Assembly: GCA_002423615.1 (NCBI GenBank)
Contig: DIKO01000110.1
Location: 1-29,441, forward strand
Reading direction: 5' to 3'
From: Desulfobacteraceae bacterium UBA5616
GTDB lineage: Bacteria > Desulfobacterota > Desulfobacteria > Desulfobacterales > UBA5616
Length of the DNA: 29,441 nt
Position 1 is the first letter of the stretch. Each line of letters begins with the position of its first letter. Below the pieces are notes generated by a model that saw only the letters and a program-made list of their open reading frames with translations, was not told the origin of the DNA and did not search any database. The translations under genes and the position numbers were made by a program. This document shows, piece after piece, positions 23,049-29,441 of the stretch.

Positions 23049-24512
23049 ATGATCAATATGCCGCCTGAAGAAGCATATTCATTTGATGATGTATTATTAA
23101 TACCTAATTATTCCGACGTATTGCCTAAAGATTGCGATACTTCGACCCGGCTTACGAGAAACCTGAGCTTAAATATTCCCATCATCAGCGCCGCCATGGA
23201 TACCGTTACCGAGGCCCGGACTTCCATCACCATGGCACGGGAAGGGGGGATGGGATTCATTCACCGCAATATGAGCATCAAAACCCAGGCCATGGAAGTG
23301 GATCAGGTCAAGAAGTCTGAAAGCGGGATGATCATCGATCCCGTCACCATCCGCCCGGAGCAGAAAGTGCATGAAGTATTGGCCCTGATGCAGAAATACC
23401 ATATTTCGGGAGTCCCGGTGACCAGGGGCGATCAACTGGTGGGGATCGTCACCAACCGGGACTTGAGGTTTGAAACCGATCTGGAAAAAGAAGTCTCCCA
23501 GGTCATGACCAAGGACAACCTCGTGAAAGCCTCGGAAGGCATCAGTCTGGAAGATTCGAAAAAACTACTCCATGCCCATCGCATCGAAAAGCTTCTGGTC
23601 GTGGATAAAAACGACCGGCTCATCGGCATGATCACCATCAAGGATATTGAAAAAATCAAAAAATATCCCAATGCCTGCAAGGATGAACGGGGAAGACTTC
23701 GGGTGGGGGCCGCGGTGGGTGTAGGACCGGATATGGAAGAGCGAACGGAAGCCCTTCTCAAGGCAGGGGCCGACGTCATTTTAATCGATACCTCCCATGG
23801 CCATTCCAAAAATGTCATAGACGCGGTGAAAACTTTAAAAAGCGCGTTCAAGACCATTGAGCTCATTGCCGGCAACGTCGGCACGTCAAAGGGCGCCGAA
23901 GACCTGATCAACGCCGGTGTGGATGCCGTCAAGGTCGGCATCGGGCCGGGTTCCATCTGCACCACCAGGATCGTTGCGGGCGTTGGGGTCCCCCAGATTA
24001 CCGCCATCATGAACTGCCGTTCGGTATGCAGCAAGAAGGAGATCCCCATGATCGCCGACGGCGGGATCAAGTTTTCAGGGGACATTACCAAGGCCATCGG
24101 CGCCGGCGCGCATTCCATCATGATCGGCGGCCTGTTTGCCGGGACCGACGAGAGCCCGGGTGAATCCATATTTTATCAGGGAAGAACCTACAAGGTCTAC
24201 CGGGGAATGGGTTCGCTGGAAGCTATGAAAAAGGGAAGCAAGGACCGGTATTACCAGATCGAGGAGGAAGAAGACGACAAACTCGTGCCTGAAGGCATCG
24301 TGGGGAGGGTGCCTTACCGGGGGACCCTGTCTTCGAGCATTTTCCAGCTCATGGGCGGTCTGAAAGCCGGAATGGGATATGTGGGCGCAAGGACCCTGTC
24401 CGAACTCCGGGAAAAAGCGAGATTCATGAAAATCAGCGCGGCAGGCATGCGGGAAAGCCATGTCCATGATGTGATCATCACCAAAGAGGCGCCGAACTAC
24501 AGACTGGATTAA
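23049..24512 (+). CDS. guaB: Inosine-5'-monophosphate dehydrogenase
   Basis: GuaB oxidises IMP to XMP with NAD+, the committed step to guanine nucleotides. The 487-residue protein has the N-terminal FDDVLLIPNYSDVLP, two CBS domains (about 95-205, including VTIRPEQKVHEVLALM and HRIEKLLVVDKNDRLIGMIT), the catalytic C304 in GIGPGSICTTRIVAGVG, and the flap region near YRGMGS. The frame opens 90 bases earlier at 22959, but the ATG at 23049 has a GGAGG seven bases upstream and begins exactly where other IMPDHs do. dnaE follows after five bases. Confidence 0.96.
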   Translation: MINMPPEEAYSFDDVLLIPNYSDVLPKDCDTSTRLTRNLSLNIPIISAAMDTVTEARTSITMAREGGMGFIHRNMSIKTQAMEVDQVKKSESGMIIDPVTIRPEQKVHEVLALMQKYHISGVPVTRGDQLVGIVTNRDLRFETDLEKEVSQVMTKDNLVKASEGISLEDSKKLLHAHRIEKLLVVDKNDRLIGMITIKDIEKIKKYPNACKDERGRLRVGAAVGVGPDMEERTEALLKAGADVILIDTSHGHSKNVIDAVKTLKSAFKTIELIAGNVGTSKGAEDLINAGVDAVKVGIGPGSICTTRIVAGVGVPQITAIMNCRSVCSKKEIPMIADGGIKFSGDITKAIGAGAHSIMIGGLFAGTDESPGESIFYQGRTYKVYRGMGSLEAMKKGSKDRYYQIEEEEDDKLVPEGIVGRVPYRGTLSSSIFQLMGGLKAGMGYVGARTLSELREKARFMKISAAGMRESHVHDVIITKEAPNYRLD

Positions 24513-24517
24513 GACCC

Positions 24518-27500
24518 ATGCCCACCGGAAGAAGTGACTTTGTCCATCTTCATGTTCATACCCAGTACAGTCTTCTGGACGGCGCCATCCGGATTGACGC
24601 CCTGCTGAAACGGGCCGCCGAGTTCAACATGGAATCCGTGGCCATAACGGATCATGGTGCCATGTTCGGTGTGGTCGAGTTTTATGAAATGGCCGTGAAA
24701 GCCGGAATAAAGCCCATTATCGGCTGTGAATGCTACATGGCGCCCCGGACCCTTTATGATAAAACCGGTCTGGACAATCGGGGGCTCTCCCATCTGGTGC
24801 TCCTGGCGCAAAATCAGGAGGGCTACCGCAACCTCTGCAAACTGGTCTCCATCGCCCAACTGGAAGGTTTTTATTACAAACCCCGCATTGACAAAGAAGT
24901 GCTCAGGCAGTACTGCGGCGGGCTTATCGGCCTTTCCGCATGCCTTCACGGGGAGATTCCCTCCCTTCTGAAGGCCGGCAGGACGGCGGAAGCCGATGAC
25001 GCGGCCCGGTTCTACCAGAGCGTCCTCGGAGAAGATAATTTTTTCCTGGAAGTCCAGGACAACGGCATGGAAGTCCAGCAGACGGTCAACCAGGGCGTGA
25101 TGGACTTGAGTCAAAGACTTTCCATTCCCATGGTGGCCACCAACGACTGCCATTATCTGGATAAGAAGGACGTTCGGGCACACGACGTATTGCTTTGCAT
25201 CCAGACCGGAAAGACCGTCATGGATGTGGACCGTTTCCGGTTCAGCACGGACCAGCTTTATTTCAAATCGCCTGAAGAAATGAAGCAATCCTTTGCCGGG
25301 TTTCCGGGGGCCATTGAAAATTCCATCGCCATTTCAAACCGCTGCAATATCGAACTTGATTTCAAGACCTATCATTTCCCCAAATACCAGGTCGATTCCG
25401 GGGCCGCGGTCGAGGATGTTTTCGAACAAAGAACACAGGAGGGGTTTGACCGCCGGTTTCACGCGCTGGAAAAGATCAACCCGGATATCGATGAGAAACT
25501 CTACCGGGACCGGCTGGCCTATGAAATCGCCATGATCAAGGAAATGGGGTTTTCCGGATATTTTCTCATCGTCGCCGATTTTATCGCCTGGGCAAAGAAT
25601 CACAAGGTTCCCGTAGGCCCGGGAAGAGGATCCGCGGCCGGCAGCATGGTGGCTTACTCCCTGGCCATCACCGATCTGGACCCCATTCAAAACGGCCTGA
25701 TATTCGAGCGTTTTTTAAATCCCGCCCGGAAAAGCATGCCGGATATCGACGTGGATTTCTGCATCAACGGACGTGAAGAAGTTTATAAATACGTGGCGGA
25801 TAAATACGGAGGCGGGGATTATGTGGCCCAGATCATTACCTTCGGGAAATTAAAGACCCGTGCGGTGATCCGGGACGTGGGCCGGGCGCTCAATATCCCC
25901 CTTTCGGAAGTGGATGTCATCGCCAAAACCGTTCCCGACGTGATCAACATCACCCTGGAGGAAGCCCTTAACAAGGAACCCCGCTTAAAAAAACTTTCGG
26001 AAGAAAAACCGGAATATGAGGAACTCATCGAGATCTGCCGGGTCCTGGAGGGCCTTCCCCGGCACGCATCGACCCATGCCGCGGGGGTCGTCATCTCGGA
26101 CAAGCCGCTGGTGGAATACCTTCCCCTGTACCGGGGCAAAAAGGGAGAAGTCATCACCCAGTACGATATGAAATGCGTTGAAAAAATCGGGCTGGTGAAA
26201 TTCGATTTTCTGGGATTGAGAAATTTAACGGTCATCGCCGAAGCGCTCTCCCTTATCGAGAAGCAGGGAAAAACGCCACCGGATATGGTCAACCTGGATT
26301 TGACCGATGCACAGACCTATCGTCTTCTTTCATCCGGTGAGACCGACGGTGTGTTTCAGCTTGAAAGCTCCGGCATGAAAGACCTTCTGGTGAGGATGAA
26401 GCCCGAATGCTTCGGGGATGTCACGGCTCTCGTGGCCCTTTACCGTCCCGGGCCCCTGGACAGCGGCATGGTGGACGATTTTGTGAACCGGAAGCACGGC
26501 AGACAGGCCGTGGAATACATGATTCCCCAGCTGGAGCCCATCCTGAAGGAGACTTACGGGGTCATCGTCTATCAGGAACAGGTGATGAAAATCGCCGCCG
26601 TCATCGCCAATTACTCCATGTCCGAAGCCGATGACCTGAGAAAGGCCATGGGGAAGAAGATCCCCGAGATCCTGGCCGAGCACAAGGAACGGTTTGTCCG
26701 GGGTTCGGTGGAAAACGGCATTGATGCGAAAAAAGCCGAGAACCTGTTCGATCTGATCGAAAAATTCGCAGGATACGGGTTCAACAAGTCCCACAGCGCC
26801 GCTTATGCCCTCATCGCCATTCAGACCGCGTATTTAAAATCCCATTTTCCCGTGGAATTTCTGGCCGCCCTGCTGACAAGCGAAATGCACTCCACGGAAG
26901 GCGTGGTGAAATACATCGCCGAATGCCGGCGCCGGAAAATCAATATCCTGCCGCCGGACATCAACCGCAGCGACAAAACGTTTTCCGTCAAGGGAGAGGA
27001 TGTCATCTTCGGACTGGTTGCGGTGAAAAATGTCGGGGAGGCCGCCACCGAAGCCATCATCGAGGAAAGGGCCAACGGCCCGTTTTCCTCCCTGTTCGAA
27101 TTATGCGAGCGGGTTGACCTCAGAAAAATCAACAAGCGGGTCATCGAGGGGCTGATCAAATGTGGTGCTTTCGACTCCACCGGGGGCCGAAGGTCTCAGA
27201 TGATGGCCGCCCTGGAAGATGCACTGGAATACGGCCAGCGGGTCCAGAAGGAAAAAAACAGCCCCCAGATGAGTCTGTTCGATATGGCGGAAATGCCGGA
27301 AACGGTGAATCGCCCCGAAATGCCCGGACTGCCGGAATGGCAGGAGAAGGAACTCCTGGCCCTGGAAAAGGAATCCCTGGGGTTTTATATTTCAGGTCAT
27401 CCCCTTGACCGGTTTGAAAAGGTCCTTGATAAATTCGCCACAGCCGACACCCTTACGCTTGAAGACTGCGTGGATCAGGCGGCGGTGCGAATCGGAGGAA

Positions 27501-28051
27501 TCATCCGTTCCATTAAAAATATACGGACCAGGAAAGGCGACCCTATGGCGTTCATCACTCTGGAGGACCGCCATGGCAGTGTCGAGGCCACGGTATTCAC
27601 CTCGGTTTACAACGCGGGTTATCACCTGCTCGTGGAAGACAACGCGGTTTTCCTTCAGGGTCAGGTCCAGAAGGATGAAAACTCCGTAAAACTGCTGGCC
27701 GATTCGATTATTTCCATGGATGAGGCCGAAGAAAAATGGACCGCCGAGGTCTGTGTGAACATCGACCTTTCCCGGTCCCAAAGGGATGTACTGGTTCATC
27801 TGAAGGACATCTTCAGCCGTCACCAGGGAGATTGCGCCGGATACCTTTACCTGATCGATCCGGGCAAGACCCGGACCATTGTCGCCCTGCCGGAGAATTT
27901 TAAACTGGCGGCCGAAAAATCCCTGGAAAGAGAGGTCGACGGGCTGTTGGGCTACAAGGCCTTTGAAACCCGGTGCGACGGAATGATCAGGCTGGACAAC
28001 TTAAACGGCAACAACGGCAAATGGCGGAAAGGAAAATTCAATAGTGCCTGA
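24518..28051 (+). CDS. dnaE: DNA polymerase III alpha subunit
   Basis: This is the 1177-residue replicative polymerase of the DnaE1 type. It has an N-terminal PHP domain (FVHLHVHTQYSLLDGA, ITDHGAMFG), the palm region with PVGPGRGSAAGS and PDIDVDF giving catalytic D409 and D411, and the third aspartate D563 in KFDFLGLRNL. The tRNA_anti-type OB fold starts near VRIGGIIRSIKNI (about residue 990), and a C-terminal tail region follows. It synthesises DNA in the Pol III holoenzyme. It is tightly spaced after guaB, with only a weak ribosome-binding site. The PHP histidines of the N-terminal part (HLHVH) are retained, as in DnaE1 enzymes that may have PHP exonuclease activity. Confidence 0.97.
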   Translation: MPTGRSDFVHLHVHTQYSLLDGAIRIDALLKRAAEFNMESVAITDHGAMFGVVEFYEMAVKAGIKPIIGCECYMAPRTLYDKTGLDNRGLSHLVLLAQNQEGYRNLCKLVSIAQLEGFYYKPRIDKEVLRQYCGGLIGLSACLHGEIPSLLKAGRTAEADDAARFYQSVLGEDNFFLEVQDNGMEVQQTVNQGVMDLSQRLSIPMVATNDCHYLDKKDVRAHDVLLCIQTGKTVMDVDRFRFSTDQLYFKSPEEMKQSFAGFPGAIENSIAISNRCNIELDFKTYHFPKYQVDSGAAVEDVFEQRTQEGFDRRFHALEKINPDIDEKLYRDRLAYEIAMIKEMGFSGYFLIVADFIAWAKNHKVPVGPGRGSAAGSMVAYSLAITDLDPIQNGLIFERFLNPARKSMPDIDVDFCINGREEVYKYVADKYGGGDYVAQIITFGKLKTRAVIRDVGRALNIPLSEVDVIAKTVPDVINITLEEALNKEPRLKKLSEEKPEYEELIEICRVLEGLPRHASTHAAGVVISDKPLVEYLPLYRGKKGEVITQYDMKCVEKIGLVKFDFLGLRNLTVIAEALSLIEKQGKTPPDMVNLDLTDAQTYRLLSSGETDGVFQLESSGMKDLLVRMKPECFGDVTALVALYRPGPLDSGMVDDFVNRKHGRQAVEYMIPQLEPILKETYGVIVYQEQVMKIAAVIANYSMSEADDLRKAMGKKIPEILAEHKERFVRGSVENGIDAKKAENLFDLIEKFAGYGFNKSHSAAYALIAIQTAYLKSHFPVEFLAALLTSEMHSTEGVVKYIAECRRRKINILPPDINRSDKTFSVKGEDVIFGLVAVKNVGEAATEAIIEERANGPFSSLFELCERVDLRKINKRVIEGLIKCGAFDSTGGRRSQMMAALEDALEYGQRVQKEKNSPQMSLFDMAEMPETVNRPEMPGLPEWQEKELLALEKESLGFYISGHPLDRFEKVLDKFATADTLTLEDCVDQAAVRIGGIIRSIKNIRTRKGDPMAFITLEDRHGSVEATVFTSVYNAGYHLLVEDNAVFLQGQVQKDENSVKLLADSIISMDEAEEKWTAEVCVNIDLSRSQRDVLVHLKDIFSRHQGDCAGYLYLIDPGKTRTIVALPENFKLAAEKSLEREVDGLLGYKAFETRCDGMIRLDNLNGNNGKWRKGKFNSA

Positions 28052-29441
28052 TTTCTCACCCTCCCCTGGCCACCCACCCATTTTTCCCATCCTGTTGGCC
28101 GGCGGGACCGGGACCCGTTTGTGGCCCCTGTCCCGGCAGGTTTATCCCAAACAACTGATCAAGTTTATCGGCGACGATTCCCTGATTCAAAACACCATCA
28201 AGCGGCTTCTGCCCATTGTCCTTCCCGGCAACATCCGCATTGTTTGCGGCCGGTCCCATCTTCACGAAATCGCCCGGCATCTGCAGGAGGCGGGTGTTTC
28301 GCCGGACGGCAAAATCATCGCTGAACCCTGCGGCAGGAATACGGCCCCCGCGATTCTTCTGGCCATGTTCAACATCGTTACGACAACCCCGGATGCGGTG
28401 CTCTGCGTGTTTCCGGCGGACCATGTCATCAGGGATGTGGACCGGTTCCGTGAACGGGTCGGGGCGGCCGTGAAGCTCGCTGGCGAGGGGTATATCGTCA
28501 CCTTCGGCATTCCTCCCAACTATCCGGAAACCGGATACGGGTATATTGAAGGTGAAAGGGAAGTTTCCGAAGGAGCCTTTACGGTCAGACGGTTTGTCGA
28601 AAAACCGGACCGGGAAACGGCGGAGCAATATATTCAGGCCGGCAATTTTTACTGGAACAGCGGGATGTTCACCTTTAAATTGTCCGTGATGATGGAGGAG
28701 TTCAGGCGGTTTCAACCCGGACTTGTGGAAGAGATGGCGGCGGTTTTGTCCCGAACCCCGGTTCCCGGGAAGACGGATTATGAAAAAATGAAGGACATCT
28801 CCATAGACTATGCCGTTATGGAAAAAACCGACAGGGCGGTTGTTTTACCGTCGGATTTCGGGTGGAGCGATATCGGTTCCTGGAAGTCTCTTTTTGATTT
28901 TCTTCCCAAGAACGGGGATCAGAATGTGGTCGACGGCGACGTCATCGTCCAGGATTCCCGGAATTGTTTTATCCTGGCAAGGGACCGGCTGGTGGCGGTC
29001 AACCACGTTGAAAACATCGTTGTGGTGGATACACCGGATTCGGTTTTTATATCCGATCTGGAAAACAGCCGGAACGTCAAAGACATTGTTTCGCTGCTGA
29101 AGGAAAACGGGAGGCGGGAATGCTACCAGCATCTCACGGTGAACCATCCCTGGGGTACGCTCACCCTTCTCGAGGAGGCGGACGGATTCAGCGTGGACCG
29201 GTTGACCCTGATGCCGGGCCGGACGCTGATCCTGCCGGGGAATTTTCCGCTGCCCGACCATATCACCGTGGCCAACGGCAGGGTGGTAATGACCCGGGAT
29301 CAGCAGAAAGAAATGGAATTGATCCAGGGGCGGTCGATCACCATGGCTGAAACGGAAACGATGACCTTAGTCAATCCGGGAACCGGGCCTGTCGATCTGA
29401 TCTGCATCCGGTTTCATATGAGTGATGGGTTGCGCTGCGCT
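28044..29441 (+). CDS. manC: Mannose-1-phosphate guanylyltransferase with degenerate isomerase domain (open at right edge)
   Basis: The reading frame runs from GTG 28044, overlapping the last 8 bases of dnaE, for 466 codons to the window edge without a stop. Residues about 13-350 are the GDP-mannose pyrophosphorylase domain: ILLAGGTGTRLWPLSR, EPCGRNTAPAI, FPADHVI, FVEKPD, FYWNSGMF and SDFGWSDIGSW. It makes GDP-mannose from mannose-1-phosphate and GTP for polysaccharides. The C-terminal part (from HPWGTLTLLEEADGF, near 375) aligns with the type II phosphomannose isomerase cupin, but the QxHxHRxEHW motif is replaced by LPGNFPLPDHITVANG (397-412), so isomerase activity is doubtful. The protein is probably only a few residues from its end, judging by family length of about 470-480. 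Confidence 0.88.
   Translation, partial: MPDFSPSPGHPPIFPILLAGGTGTRLWPLSRQVYPKQLIKFIGDDSLIQNTIKRLLPIVLPGNIRIVCGRSHLHEIARHLQEAGVSPDGKIIAEPCGRNTAPAILLAMFNIVTTTPDAVLCVFPADHVIRDVDRFRERVGAAVKLAGEGYIVTFGIPPNYPETGYGYIEGEREVSEGAFTVRRFVEKPDRETAEQYIQAGNFYWNSGMFTFKLSVMMEEFRRFQPGLVEEMAAVLSRTPVPGKTDYEKMKDISIDYAVMEKTDRAVVLPSDFGWSDIGSWKSLFDFLPKNGDQNVVDGDVIVQDSRNCFILARDRLVAVNHVENIVVVDTPDSVFISDLENSRNVKDIVSLLKENGRRECYQHLTVNHPWGTLTLLEEADGFSVDRLTLMPGRTLILPGNFPLPDHITVANGRVVMTRDQQKEMELIQGRSITMAETETMTLVNPGTGPVDLICIRFHMSDGLRCA

Overview
The window looks like chromosome from an anaerobic Desulfobacterota (delta-proteobacterial), sulfate-reducer-type organism. This is inferred from protein character and gene content: a ferredoxin-dependent 2-oxoacid oxidoreductase operon (korDABC) beside hisC-cmk-rpsA-sppA, moderately high GC, and large exopolysaccharide export genes. 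No rRNA, tRNA, CRISPR array, prophage or insertion sequence was recognised.

Positions 1-12142, all on the minus strand, form a polysaccharide export and nucleotide-sugar region. Read 5' to 3' on that strand it holds a Wzz/GumC-type chain-length protein without a kinase domain, a YjbH/GfcD-family outer-membrane protein, a tiny YjbE/GfcA-like secreted protein, an unrecognised lipoprotein, a six-SLBB Wza-type exporter, UDP-glucose dehydrogenase, a GlmU-like nucleotidyltransferase, a CysQ-like phosphatase and dTDP-glucose 4,6-dehydratase. A MntA-HepT toxin-antitoxin module is translationally coupled to the end of rmlB and runs off the left edge. No glycosyltransferase, flippase or polymerase gene is visible. 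The four junctions from the exporter to rmlB each carry a degenerate heptamer array (TAGGCGA type). The arrays supply stop codons, shared C-terminal tails and the sequence directly before start codons. They are the most unusual feature of the window.

Positions 12406-13584 (minus) encode a NamZ/DUF1343 exo-N-acetylmuramidase. It is divergent from a plus-strand metabolic and housekeeping block. That block starts at a good sigma-70-like promoter and runs: P-loop ATPase, korD, korA, korB, korC, hisC, cmk, then rpsA (six S1 domains, own leader) and sppA after a strong terminator-like hairpin. A YrdC/YciO-family gene lies convergent to sppA.

Positions 22449-23048 are a long non-coding stretch with three REP-like palindromic units. 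After it come guaB, dnaE and a mannose-1-phosphate guanylyltransferase gene that overlaps the end of dnaE and is open at the right edge. The second half of that last protein resembles the type II phosphomannose isomerase domain but lacks its histidine-rich metal-binding motif. It may mark the start of another polysaccharide locus.
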